Part shown: in pieces, positions 1 to 8,014 of the stretch
Numbering within the stretch: the stretch's first letter is position 1
Layout: each line of letters begins with the position of its first letter
DNA from: Alteromonadaceae bacterium XY-R5
Lineage (GTDB): Bacteria > Pseudomonadota > Gammaproteobacteria > Enterobacterales > Alteromonadaceae
Direction of reading: 5' to 3'
DNA: 64,000 nucleotides
Assembly (NCBI GenBank): GCA_001660395.1
Contig: LXWE01000002.1
Location: forward strand, 496,001 to 560,000
Program-made: the position numbers and the translations under genes
Notes under the pieces: generated by a model
Databases searched by the model: none
What the model saw: only the letters and a program-made list of their open reading frames with translations
What the model was told of the DNA's origin: nothing

Positions 1-606
1 ATGCTGGTGATCTGTAGCTGGCTATTTAGTCAAATTGTCGCAGCCGAAGAAGTGGTCGCCGAAGCTCCAGTCAACACAAATTTCGTTATCATGCATACCA
101 GTAAGGGAGATATTAAGATCGCTTTGTATGGCAATAACGCTCCAGTCACCGTGGCAAATTTCTTGAAATACGTCGAGGCTGGAGCATTTTCTGGTGGAGA
201 GTTTTATCGTGTAGTTCGTCCTGATAATGATCAGGGCAGTCCGGTCATCAGTGTTATTCAAGGCGGAGCAAATCCAGCGTTTACTGATTTTTCTCCCATT
301 GTATTAGAGACGACTAAGCAAACCGGGTTAGTTCATCAGGATGGCAGTCTCTCAATGGCTCGAGGGGAAGCAGACACCGCAACATCTGCGTTTTTTATTT
401 GTGTTGGGGAGCAACCTGCACTTGATGCAGGTGGTAAACGTAACGCTGACGGATTGGGATTTGCGACATTTGGTAAGGTGATAGAAGGCATGGATGTCGT
501 TAAATACATTCTAAAGATTCGCGAAACTCGTGTAGACGAAGATGCTTATGTCAGTGGCCAGATGCTCGAAGCGCCAATCAAGATTACGTCTGTGGTTGTC
601 TTGTAA
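1..606 (+). CDS. Peptidyl-prolyl cis-trans isomerase, cyclophilin type, exported (5' end possibly outside window)
   Basis: Cyclophilin-fold proline isomerase, expected to act on proteins in the periplasm. The core begins near residue 28 (FVIMHTSKGDIKIALYG), followed by APVTVANFLKYVEAGAF and FYRVVRPDN, which are typical of the bacterial PpiA/PpiB family. SMARGEADTATSAFFICVG matches the active-site strand, with the Q of the usual SQFFI replaced by A. GFATFGKVIEGMDVV is the usual C-terminal strand. The first 15 residues are hydrophobic and end in a VAA-type signal-peptidase site, but no positively charged N-terminus is seen. The true start is therefore probably upstream of base 1. The gene stands alone, with a weak hairpin after the stop codon. 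Confidence 0.85.
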   Translation: MLVICSWLFSQIVAAEEVVAEAPVNTNFVIMHTSKGDIKIALYGNNAPVTVANFLKYVEAGAFSGGEFYRVVRPDNDQGSPVISVIQGGANPAFTDFSPIVLETTKQTGLVHQDGSLSMARGEADTATSAFFICVGEQPALDAGGKRNADGLGFATFGKVIEGMDVVKYILKIRETRVDEDAYVSGQMLEAPIKITSVVVL

Positions 607-617
607 TTGTTAAGTGT

Positions 618-640
618 CCTTCTCTTATTTTGAGAGGAGG
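618..640 (+). terminator. Possible weak terminator hairpin after the cyclophilin gene
   Basis: An inverted repeat CCTTCTCT/AGAGGAGG (one G-U pair) with a short AT-rich loop lies 12 bases after the stop codon. The U-run after it is poor, so termination here is only suggested. Confidence 0.35.
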
Positions 641-772
641 GCATTCTTAAAAGTCTCCGCCCTTTAGTACCATCCTATTTATTTGTACTGCCAGAAAGAA
701 AATTTTTCAGCGTAAGTTTGCCTTAAGCTTGACTGCCTAGTCTTGTTTGCGAAGTAACCAAACGAGCAGACT

Positions 773-1474
773 ATGGCAGATTATGTAGTTACCCATTCCA
801 CAGACATTGCACCGGTGAAAAGCTCGGGGCAATTTCAAGTGCCGAATCAGGCATATCAGTTTGTACTGGCTGATCGTATTCATCCCGTCAGAGCCGAGCT
901 GGAAGCGTTCGTGAGCGAGGGCTTTGCCCGCAGTTATCAGGCGCAGGTAAGCAGTTATCTGCCGGTTTTGCTGGGCATGCGTACGGCACAGCAGCTACAG
1001 GCTGTTGTGGGTATCCGCCGTGCATGTCGTCCATTATTTGTTGAACAATACCTGCAGTCGAGTGTAGATGAAACATTGCAAAAGCATGGTATCTGGGCGT
1101 TGCCCAATCAGATTGCCGAAATAGGTAATTTATATAGTCGTTCGCAGAAGTTCACTTTACCACTTTTGATGACCACAGTGATGGGCTTGTATCTGAGCAA
1201 GGTCAATTATCTGGTATTTGCTGGTACCGATAAAGTCAGGCAGTTACTCAGGCGTTTAAATATGGAGCTGGTATTTCTGGCCGATGCCAATCCAGCCTGT
1301 TTGGGGGATAAAGCCAGTCGTTGGGGCAGCTATTATAACAGTCAGCCTAAAGTGCTGCTGCTGGATATTGATAAGGCGGTTGCCAATGCCTTACAACAAC
1401 CCCACCTGAATGCGCTGTTCGAAGTGGTGAAAGCTAATTTGCAACAGGTGTTGCCGATGATGAGGGCTGCCTAA
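773..1474 (+). CDS. Thermostable hemolysin-family protein, probable GNAT/LuxI-like acyltransferase fold
   Basis: A 233-residue protein of the family annotated as thermostable hemolysin (T_hemolysin, PF12261). The sequence does not look like a toxin: there is no signal peptide and no membrane segment. The core reads like an N-acyltransferase: VVGIRRACRPLFVEQYL, then IAEIGNLYSRS, a helix, NYLVFAGTDKVRQLLRRLNM, LADANP and WGSYY. This order of a central strand, EIGNL and a following strand resembles GNAT and acyl-homoserine-lactone-synthase-like proteins. It is the first gene of a five-gene operon, with its stop overlapping the next start by one base (TAATG). Beside an acyl ligase, a role in transferring an activated acyl group is more likely than hemolysis. 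That role is inferred from sequence shape and context. Confidence 0.8.
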   Translation: MADYVVTHSTDIAPVKSSGQFQVPNQAYQFVLADRIHPVRAELEAFVSEGFARSYQAQVSSYLPVLLGMRTAQQLQAVVGIRRACRPLFVEQYLQSSVDETLQKHGIWALPNQIAEIGNLYSRSQKFTLPLLMTTVMGLYLSKVNYLVFAGTDKVRQLLRRLNMELVFLADANPACLGDKASRWGSYYNSQPKVLLLDIDKAVANALQQPHLNALFEVVKANLQQVLPMMRAA

Positions 1475-2949
1475 TGTGGTTTGCTAACCCAGAATTCAAA
1501 GACCAAGTGGCTCTGGTTCAGGGCGAGGTGCAACTTAGCTATCACGAATTAGAGCAAGCCGTTAAAGCGCGCTGTGAATGGTTGTTGCAACAACAGGCAA
1601 TGCATGTTGCTGTGGCAATGGAAAACAGTATCGAGTGGGTATTATTCGATCTGGCGTGTCAGCTTGCCGATGTGTGCTGTGTGCCAGTTCCTGGATTTTT
1701 CAGCCAAACTCAGGTTCAGCATTTACTCAAGCAGAGTGATATCGACCTGTTGTTAACGGATAGCAGTACGGCACATTTGGCCGGTAACATTGAGGTAGAT
1801 AGAACCCCTTTCACGGGCGTATCCGCATTTGCTCGCCAACGCGATAACCGTGCGCTTGTGCCTGAAGGCACCAGTAAAATTACCTTTACCTCCGGCAGTA
1901 CTGGCGCCCCAAAAGGTGTGTGTCTGAGTGTGAAAAACCAGCTGACGGTTGCCCACAGTCTGGCCGATGCAATTGCTATCGAAAAAGTGCGGCATCTATG
2001 TTTGCTGCCATTAGCGACACTTCTGGAAAATATCGCCGGTGTCTATGCACCTTTGATGGTAGGAGGTGCGGTGGTGCTGGCTAATGATGCAGAACGTGGC
2101 TTTTCCGGAAGCCGTCTGATTGAGCCGCAACAGTTGTTAGGCCTGATAAGCAAGGTACAGCCGCAAAGTCTGATTCTGGTACCTGAATTACTTACCTTGC
2201 TGATGTCTGCAGTGAAACAGGGCTGGCAGGCGCCAGATTCTCTACAATTTATTGCCGTTGGCGGAGCGAAAGTCGCAGCCGGTATGGTTGAGGCCGCCCG
2301 CGCACTGGGGCTGCCTGTTTATCAGGGCTATGGTTTATCTGAGTGTGCATCCGTTGTCGCGTTAAATACCCAAAACGCAGATGCAGCCAGTAGTGCAGGG
2401 CAACCTTTGCCCCATAATCAACTGTATATTGAGAATGGCGAACTGATTGTCGAAGGCAATCTGTTCCTGGGCTACCTCAATCAGCCTGACAGTTTTTACC
2501 CTAAATGTGTTGCGACCGGCGATCTGGTTGAGTTTACCGATAACACATTGCATATTCTTGGCCGCCGCAAGAACCTTCTGATTACCTCTTTTGGCCGCAA
2601 TATTTCACCTGAATGGGTTGAGGCAGAGTTGATGGCCAGCGGCTATTTTCGTGACGTTATCGTTTACGGTGATAGTCAGCCATATTGTGGCGCATTATTA
2701 ATGCCCATCAGCGATGCAGTGGATGACAGTCAAATCGATAAGGTCATCGCTGCCGTCAACCAACAGTTACCGGATTACGCCAGAATCGCTAATTGGGTGC
2801 GGTTACAGCAGCCTTTAGTCACGATCCCCGGGCTTGTTACCCCAACAGGAAAGCCTGTTCGGGATGCCATTCTACAGCATTTCCATACCTCTATAGAGCA
2901 AGCGTATGCCCAGGCGGGTAATGCCCAAGTCACAGGAGCAGTACTATGA
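1474..2949 (+). CDS. AMP-binding acyl ligase (long-chain acyl-CoA synthetase-like)
   Basis: ANL-superfamily adenylating enzyme of 491 residues, a little short for a classical FadD. Core motifs are complete: TSGSTGAPKGV near residues 139-149 (P-loop-like A3), YQGYGLSECA (A5), TGD at 348-350 (A7), GRRKNLLITSFGRNISPEW (A8) and the catalytic lysine region PTGK with K460 (A10). It should activate a carboxylic acid, probably a fatty acid, as an acyl-adenylate and pass it to CoA or a carrier. The substrate cannot be read from the sequence. It is translationally coupled on both sides (1-base overlap upstream, ATGA overlap downstream), so it works with the neighbouring acyltransferase-like, heme-oxygenase-fold and SDR proteins. 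Confidence 0.9.
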   Translation: MWFANPEFKDQVALVQGEVQLSYHELEQAVKARCEWLLQQQAMHVAVAMENSIEWVLFDLACQLADVCCVPVPGFFSQTQVQHLLKQSDIDLLLTDSSTAHLAGNIEVDRTPFTGVSAFARQRDNRALVPEGTSKITFTSGSTGAPKGVCLSVKNQLTVAHSLADAIAIEKVRHLCLLPLATLLENIAGVYAPLMVGGAVVLANDAERGFSGSRLIEPQQLLGLISKVQPQSLILVPELLTLLMSAVKQGWQAPDSLQFIAVGGAKVAAGMVEAARALGLPVYQGYGLSECASVVALNTQNADAASSAGQPLPHNQLYIENGELIVEGNLFLGYLNQPDSFYPKCVATGDLVEFTDNTLHILGRRKNLLITSFGRNISPEWVEAELMASGYFRDVIVYGDSQPYCGALLMPISDAVDDSQIDKVIAAVNQQLPDYARIANWVRLQQPLVTIPGLVTPTGKPVRDAILQHFHTSIEQAYAQAGNAQVTGAVL

Positions 2950-3617
2950 ATCTTTATCAACGTTTACAAATAGAAACTCAGGCAGAGCGTGAGTATTTAC
3001 TGGGCGCACCGATTATCCAGCGTTGCTTTCATGGCAATATTGAAAAAGCTGATTATCTGGCGTTTTTACAGCAAGCCTATCATCACGTTAAACATACAGT
3101 GCCTTTACTGATGGCCTGTGGCAGTCGCGTGCCAGCCGATAAAGAATGGCTGCGCGAAGCGGTAGGCGAATATATTGAAGAAGAAATGGGCCATCAGGAA
3201 TGGATCTTAAATGATATCGCCGCCTGTGGAGGCGACAAAGACGCGGTGCGACACAGTCAGCCTGCGCCGGCAACGGAGATCATGGTGGCTTATGCCTATG
3301 ATGCAATTACCCGTTCCAGCCCATTATGTTTTTTTGGCATGGTGTTTGTGCTTGAGGGTACCAGCATCGCCCTGGCCGATAATGCCGCGCAGATGATCGC
3401 GAATAAACTGGCGTTACCCGCAAATGCATTTAGCTATTTGCGCTCGCATGGTGCATTGGACCAGGAACACATAGTGTTCTTTGAAAACCTGATGAACCGG
3501 ATTGAGGATAAGGCGGAGCAGGAGCTGATAATCCACAGTGCCAAAATGTTTTTCCGTATGTATGCCAATATTTTCCGTGAGCTTGATCAACCGTTGATCC
3601 AGTCTCAGGCGGCGTAG
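2946..3617 (+). CDS. Heme-oxygenase-fold (TenA/UndA-like) iron-dependent oxidoreductase, intact ligand set
   Basis: A 223-residue all-helical protein of the TenA / iron-containing redox enzyme type. Candidate metal ligands are E80-x2-H83 in EEEMGHQEW, E137 in VLEGTS, and H168-x3-D172-x2-H175 near the C-terminus. This set is like that of heme-oxygenase-like diiron oxidases such as UndA and CADD. It lacks the thiamin-pyrimidine pocket signature I would expect of a true TenA, and thiamin genes are absent nearby. The start overlaps the ligase stop (ATGA), and the SDR gene follows after 9 bases. The likely role is oxidation, desaturation or C-C cleavage of an acyl or amino-acyl product of the operon. 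A paralogue at 5275-5955 has lost three of these ligands. Confidence 0.8.
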   Translation: MNLYQRLQIETQAEREYLLGAPIIQRCFHGNIEKADYLAFLQQAYHHVKHTVPLLMACGSRVPADKEWLREAVGEYIEEEMGHQEWILNDIAACGGDKDAVRHSQPAPATEIMVAYAYDAITRSSPLCFFGMVFVLEGTSIALADNAAQMIANKLALPANAFSYLRSHGALDQEHIVFFENLMNRIEDKAEQELIIHSAKMFFRMYANIFRELDQPLIQSQAA

Positions 3618-3626
3618 GAGTCAGAC

Positions 3627-4433
3627 ATGCAGTGGCAAGAACAACGTTGTTTACTTACCGGTGCCAGCGGCGGGATCGGTAAAGCCATAGCCCGTTCGCT
3701 GGCCGAAAAAGGTGTTGAGCTGATATTAGTCGGGCGTGATAAGGCGCGTCTGGAACGGTTGTTAAGTTCTTTACCTGGCGATCACCATCTGGTTGAGGCG
3801 GACTTAACGCTGGCTCAGGGAAGAGATGCGCTGATGGACGAAATTCATCGTCTTGGTGGAATTACAATGCTGGTTAATAACGCCGGTATTACCGAATTGG
3901 CACTGTTACATCATAGTTCAGAGAGCATGCTGGAGCAGACGCTGGCCACCAACTTACTGGCACCGATGCAACTTACCCGACGTTTGTTGCCGCAGCTATT
4001 GCGTTTGCCCGAGGCCACCATAGTGAATGTAGGATCAGCATTTGGCAGCATTGGTTTTGCCGGGCAAACAGCCTATTGTGCGAGCAAATTTGGGTTGCGA
4101 GGCTTTACTGAAGCCTTGTACAGAGAGCTCGCAGATACTCAGGTGAAGGTATTTTATCTGGCACCCAGAGCCACCGATACCGATATCAATACCGATGTCG
4201 CGGTGGCAATGAATCAGCAGTTGGGTAACCAGGTTGATCACCCGGATGTCGTGGCAAAAGCACTGATTACTCAGCTCGAAACAGGTAAGTCACGCATGTA
4301 TATCGGCTTTCCGGAGAAGCTGTTTGTGCGTATTAACGGCATGTTTCCCGGGTTGGTCGACAACGCACTGCTTAAGAAATTACCCATTATTAAACGTTTA
4401 ATTAATCAAAATCGTCAGGAGGTGCTGATATGA
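3627..4433 (+). CDS. Short-chain dehydrogenase/reductase (SDR)
   Basis: Classical SDR of 268 residues with an NAD(P)-binding TGASGGIG at residues 11-18, NNAG at 84-87 and the catalytic set S137, Y150, K154 (YCASK). The residue R38 in VGRDKAR suggests NADP preference, though this is a guess. The C-terminal tail (about 220-268) is basic and partly hydrophobic, so membrane association is possible. It follows the heme-oxygenase-fold gene after 9 bases with a GGAG ribosome site, and its stop overlaps the next ATG. In context it probably reduces or oxidises a carbonyl or alcohol on the product made by the upstream ligase and acyltransferase-like proteins. Confidence 0.88.
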   Translation: MQWQEQRCLLTGASGGIGKAIARSLAEKGVELILVGRDKARLERLLSSLPGDHHLVEADLTLAQGRDALMDEIHRLGGITMLVNNAGITELALLHHSSESMLEQTLATNLLAPMQLTRRLLPQLLRLPEATIVNVGSAFGSIGFAGQTAYCASKFGLRGFTEALYRELADTQVKVFYLAPRATDTDINTDVAVAMNQQLGNQVDHPDVVAKALITQLETGKSRMYIGFPEKLFVRINGMFPGLVDNALLKKLPIIKRLINQNRQEVLI

Positions 4434-5071
4434 AATGGGGTTTGCAATTGTTGGCGTTTGTTCTGGGAGTCAATGTGGCGTGTTCAGCCCTGGCACAAAC
4501 TCCCTCCACTTTACTTGAACTCCAGCATCGATGGGCGAATGCGAATTATGAGCTGAACGGTGATGCCAAAGAGGCTGCATTTGATCAGCTGGTGAACGAC
4601 GTCAAAAAGCTTGTTGTAGCCGAGCCGGATAATCTGAATTACCTGGTCTGGCAGGGGATTATTCAATCCAGTGCAGCAGGCGCAAAAGGCGGTCTTGGCG
4701 CCTTGTCGCTGGCCAAAGATGCAAAGGCCAGTTTTGAGGCGGTGCTGTCAAAAGCGCCCGATACACTGGACGGTTCTGCCATTACCAGCCTGGGGGTGCT
4801 TTATCACAAAGTCCCCGGTTGGCCCATTGCCTTTGGGAGTGATAAACAGGCTCGACGCTTATTGTCTAAAGCGCTGGAATACAACCCCTATGGTATCGAC
4901 AGTAACTACTTTTATGCAGAATTCCTGTATGACGAAGGTGATTACAGTGAAGCACGTAAGTACTTGGAACTTGCGAAAGCGGCAGCGCCACGTCCTGAAC
5001 GCCCGTTGGCAGATAGCGGACGCCGTCAGGAAATCGCGGCATTATCGAGTAAGCTGGAGAAAAAGCACTGA
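4430..5071 (+). CDS. Exported TPR-repeat protein, last gene of the acyl-modifying operon
   Basis: A 213-residue protein with an N-terminal signal peptide (MKWGLQLLAFVLGVNVACSALAQ cleaved near residue 23; the Cys lies in VACSALA, so a lipoprotein is less likely). The mature part is helical with TPR-like repeats: LNYLVWQGIIQSSAAG, ASFEAVLSKAPDTLDG, ARRLLSKALEYNPYGIDSNYF, and YDEGDYSEARKYLELAKAA. It is coupled to the SDR gene by an ATGA overlap. TPR proteins normally act as scaffolds. Here it could hold an assembly in the periplasm, but nothing in the sequence shows a partner. A strong terminator follows. Confidence 0.8.
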   Translation: MKWGLQLLAFVLGVNVACSALAQTPSTLLELQHRWANANYELNGDAKEAAFDQLVNDVKKLVVAEPDNLNYLVWQGIIQSSAAGAKGGLGALSLAKDAKASFEAVLSKAPDTLDGSAITSLGVLYHKVPGWPIAFGSDKQARRLLSKALEYNPYGIDSNYFYAEFLYDEGDYSEARKYLELAKAAAPRPERPLADSGRRQEIAALSSKLEKKH

Positions 5072-5117
5072 GTCTGTGCTTTTTGAACCATTTGGGGCCT
5101 CATTAGGCCCCTTTTTT
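5060..5117 (+). terminator. Double hairpin terminator closing the five-gene operon
   Basis: Two consecutive hairpins. The first (5060-5084) is AAAAAGCAC/GTGCTTTTT and overlaps the stop codon. The second (5094-5117) is GGGGCC, a 6-base loop, GGCCCC and then six T, a textbook rho-independent terminator. Confidence 0.9.
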
Positions 5118-5171
5118 ATGGGCAATCCTGATTAAAGGCTTACGATGTTCGGTTGACGAAGCAATACCTTG

Positions 5172-5191
5172 GGTCTATTTTTTCGTAGACC
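5172..5191 (+). other. Hairpin in the leader of the second heme-oxygenase-fold gene
   Basis: GGTCTA and TAGACC enclose an 8-base loop rich in T. It lies about 85 bases before the ATG of the paralogue gene, in the region that must hold its promoter. It could be a regulatory hairpin or part of an operator. Confidence 0.3.
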
Positions 5192-5274
5192 ACACAGACC
5201 TTTTCTTTGGCCGCTACCCACCGGAAACGCCATTTAGCCTCAGGCTTCCGTTGCTGATTTTATGGAGCAGTGAC

Positions 5275-5955
5275 ATGGAACTCTACCATCGATTACACAG
5301 TGAAACCCAATGTGCGCGCGACAAGTTAATGACAACGCCGTATGTCCAACGTTGTATGCGGGGCGACATCAGTAAAGAGGATTATTTACATTTTTTAGGT
5401 GAAGCCTATCACTACGTAAAACATCTGGTGCCTTTAATGATGGCCTGCGGCAGCCGTCTGGATGATGACAAGGAGTGGTTACGAGAGGCGCTTGGGGATT
5501 TTAGTGAAGAGGAAATGGGGCATCAGGAATGGCTCCTGAATGACGTCGAGGCCAGTGGCGGTGATAAGCTGGCGACCAAACAACAAGGCCCCTGTCCTGC
5601 CACCGAGTTGCTGATTGCCTACGCATATGATGCCGTGCACCGCAAACATCCACTTTATTTGATGGGGTTATTATTTGTATTAAAAGGCACGGTAATTGTT
5701 CTGGCGGATAAAGTGTCACTGATGATGGGCGAATTGCTCGATGTATCCGAAGGTGCATTCACTTATTTGCGCGCCCAGGGAGTGCTATATCAGACGCACA
5801 TGCTTTATTTTGAAGAGCTAATGAACAAAATTACCGATCAAAGTGAACAGGACATGGTCGTTCATAGTGCCAATATGTTCTTTCGCCTGCATGCTGAGCT
5901 TTTTGTCGAAATTGACGCGTTAGGAGAGCAAAATCGACTTGCAGCCTTTTTATAA
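5275..5955 (+). CDS. Degenerate heme-oxygenase-fold paralogue (probable pseudoenzyme)
   Basis: A 226-residue paralogue of the protein at 2946-3617, alignable without gaps over the first 190 residues (shared EEEMGHQEW, MACGSR, ATE..AYAYDA and HSANMFFR-type blocks). The start at 5275 is chosen because GGAG sits 7 bases upstream and the N-terminus then matches the paralogue. Three probable metal ligands are replaced: E137 is K, H168 is Q and D172 is Y. E80, H83 and H175 remain. A normal diiron site can therefore not form. The gene lies after the operon terminator and needs its own promoter, so it may be a binding or regulatory version of the enzyme, or bind one metal. Confidence 0.85.
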   Translation: MELYHRLHSETQCARDKLMTTPYVQRCMRGDISKEDYLHFLGEAYHYVKHLVPLMMACGSRLDDDKEWLREALGDFSEEEMGHQEWLLNDVEASGGDKLATKQQGPCPATELLIAYAYDAVHRKHPLYLMGLLFVLKGTVIVLADKVSLMMGELLDVSEGAFTYLRAQGVLYQTHMLYFEELMNKITDQSEQDMVVHSANMFFRLHAELFVEIDALGEQNRLAAFL

Positions 5956-5961
5956 GGCTGC
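5941..5961. terminator. Hairpin between convergent genes
   Basis: GCAGCCTT/AAGGCTGC with a 5-base loop spans the stop codon of the upstream gene and lies before the end of the convergent helicase gene. There is no clear U-run on either strand, so its role as terminator is uncertain. Confidence 0.35.
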
Positions 5962-5980
5962 AAGGCAAGGTTAATCGGCG

Positions 5981-7231
5981 TTAACGTGGCGAATTAGGTT
6001 TGTTGCGGCGGCGCTTATTACCGCTGGCATTACCCATGGCACGGGACTTTGCGCGGCGGCGCTGGGCACTGTTGCTGTCACGCCTGTTGGAGACGGCGGG
6101 CTTGTTTAAATCCGGCTCAAATCCGGCTAACCACTGTTGTGGCAAACGGGATTTCAGCAGTGTTTCTATTTCTTCCAGCAGCCAGTTTTCATCGGGACTC
6201 AACAACGAAATCGCCATGCCTGATTTACCGGCCCGGCCGGTACGGCCAATTCGATGAATGTAGTCTTCTGCCTGATAAGGTAAATCTACATTGATGACGT
6301 ATTCCAATTCGGGGATGTCTATACCGCGTGAGGCTACATCTGTGGCTATCAGCGCGCGGATTTTACCTGATTTAAAATTTTCCAGGGCACGGTCACGCGC
6401 TCCCTGAGATTTGTCGCCGTGGATAGAATCACTGGGAATACCATCCTTGCTCATCTCTTTGGCCAGAGCATCAGCACCTTGTTTGGTGCGGCTAAAAAGC
6501 AATACCTGATGCCAGTTACGGGCACCAATTAAATAGGACACTAACTCTCGTTTGCGGTCCGCATCCACCTGATAAACTATCTGTTCAACGGTACTGACCG
6601 TGCTGTTGCGGGCATGCACTTCAATGACTTCAGGCTGATTTAACAGACGTTTACTCAGGGCAAAGATACTGTCATCCAGTGTCGCTGAGAATAGCAGTGT
6701 TTGGCGCTGAGCTGGCAGACGGCGCAACACGCGATTAATTTCATCTTTAAAGCCCATATCGAGCATGCGGTCAGCTTCATCAAAGACCAGATAGGCCAGG
6801 CCGGAGAAGTCGACCACTTGCTTAAACATCAAATCCAGTAAACGTCCTGGTGTGGCGATTAAAATATCACAGCCCTGACTAAGCGCCTGAATTTGAGGCG
6901 TGAGGCTTACTCCCCCATATGCCTGAATGACTTTCAGTGATGTGTTGGCTGCGTACGTGCGGATATTGGCATAGACCTGTTGCGCCAACTCCCGGGTAGG
7001 GGTGAGTACCAGCATGCGAATATTGTCCGCGGGCGACTGCAAAAGTTGATGCAAAATCGGTAACGAAAACGCGGCAGTTTTTCCGGTACCGGTTTGTGCT
7101 CCTACCATCACATCCTTTCCGGCCAGTATCACGGGTATGGTATCGCTCTGTACCTGGGTGGGTTCAGTTAAGTTTGCGGTGGTGAGTGCGTCAACCAGTC
7201 GCGGGTCGAGTCCCAGTGTAGCAAAGGTCAT
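5981..7231 (-). CDS. DEAD-box ATP-dependent RNA helicase (RhlE-like)
   Basis: A 416-residue DEAD-box helicase with all motifs in order: Q motif (EPTQVQ), I (AQTGTGKT), Ia (PTRELAQQ), GG, Ib (TPGR), II (DEAD), III (SAT), then the second RecA domain with DVASRGIDIPELEYV and HRIGRTGRAG. The C-terminus (about 380-416) is a short Arg/Lys-rich tail, suited to RNA binding. The N-terminus MTFATLGLDPRLVDAL is like the RhlE group, which works in ribosome assembly and RNA turnover, often in the cold. It is transcribed alone, convergent with the upstream paralogue gene. The exact subfamily would need a tree, so I give no symbol. Confidence 0.92.
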   Translation of the reverse strand: MTFATLGLDPRLVDALTTANLTEPTQVQSDTIPVILAGKDVMVGAQTGTGKTAAFSLPILHQLLQSPADNIRMLVLTPTRELAQQVYANIRTYAANTSLKVIQAYGGVSLTPQIQALSQGCDILIATPGRLLDLMFKQVVDFSGLAYLVFDEADRMLDMGFKDEINRVLRRLPAQRQTLLFSATLDDSIFALSKRLLNQPEVIEVHARNSTVSTVEQIVYQVDADRKRELVSYLIGARNWHQVLLFSRTKQGADALAKEMSKDGIPSDSIHGDKSQGARDRALENFKSGKIRALIATDVASRGIDIPELEYVINVDLPYQAEDYIHRIGRTGRAGKSGMAISLLSPDENWLLEEIETLLKSRLPQQWLAGFEPDLNKPAVSNRRDSNSAQRRRAKSRAMGNASGNKRRRNKPNSPR

Positions 7232-7432
7232 GATATTCCCCTGAAGGCAGTGCTGAAAAAGGTCGCGAAGTTTAGCAGGCTTTATTCGAATGAGATATGT
7301 CTTGTTGGTGAATCTAGGCCATTCCTTGTGGCCGGATTTACATAAGTTTTACCCGGAGTGACAGAGGCAAGACGGAAAAGTCGCAGTCTAACAGGCAGAA
7401 TAGACGATTGACCAATGGGAGTAAGGAGTCAT

Positions 7433-7876
7433 ATGAAATACCGTCAAATTCTTGCTGCAAGTATCTGCATTAGTCTGCTGTCTGGCTGTGTTCTCGCGCC
7501 GGGAGGGCATGGCGGTGGACGTGGTGGCCCGGGCATGCCTGGCGGAGGCCATGGTGGTGGACACGGAGGCGGCGGAATCAATGGTGCTATATTCACCCTT
7601 GGGGTGGGCATTATGCTTGGCGCAATTATCGCTTCGCTGCCAGATAATCACGTGCATGTGCAGGGCAGTATTTATTACGCTGATGGCGTTTTCTATCGTC
7701 ATGGTGAGCAGGGATATGTGGTTATCGAGGCCCCGGTTGGGGTTTGGGTAGATGATTTACCGCCTAAGCATCAGGTCGAGCGGGTAAATGAGCAGGACTA
7801 TTTTGTGAGTCAGGGTACCTGGTACCGTTTTGACAGCCATAAAAAGCGGTATCAGGTGGTCGCCGCCCCGAGATAA
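7433..7876 (+). CDS. Gly/His-rich lipoprotein, DUF6515-like
   Basis: A 147-residue lipoprotein. The start at 7433 is preferred over an in-frame ATG at 7415 because AAGGAG ends 4 bases upstream and the signal peptide then begins MKYRQ. The lipobox is LLSGC. Next comes a low-complexity stretch of Gly, His and Pro (about residues 22-48) that could bind metal. A hydrophobic segment (ITGAI-like, about 50-70) follows, and then a beta-rich region with repeated YYADGVFYRHGEQGYVVIEAP and PPKHQVERVNEQDYFVSQGTWY. This pattern is like DUF6515 proteins of unknown function. No partner gene is adjacent. Confidence 0.75.
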   Translation: MKYRQILAASICISLLSGCVLAPGGHGGGRGGPGMPGGGHGGGHGGGGINGAIFTLGVGIMLGAIIASLPDNHVHVQGSIYYADGVFYRHGEQGYVVIEAPVGVWVDDLPPKHQVERVNEQDYFVSQGTWYRFDSHKKRYQVVAAPR

Positions 7877-8014
7877 ATTGTTAGCTTGGTGTGGAATCTT
7901 CGGTTCAAGAGTCGAATTAGCCCGCTAACTAGGCTAAAATGCGCGCCGATTAATCCCTCAAGCCACATTTATTAAGCACGGCAGTGAAGCTGCTCGGTGC
8001 GGACACTCACATTT

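Noticed and set aside
773-1474. True secreted hemolysin
   Set aside because: No signal peptide or membrane-inserting segment; sequence and operon context fit an acyltransferase-like enzyme.
2946-3617. TenA thiaminase or a TenA 'transcription regulator'
   Set aside because: No thiamin genes nearby, and the residues fit a diiron heme-oxygenase-fold enzyme. TenA is not a DNA-binding protein.
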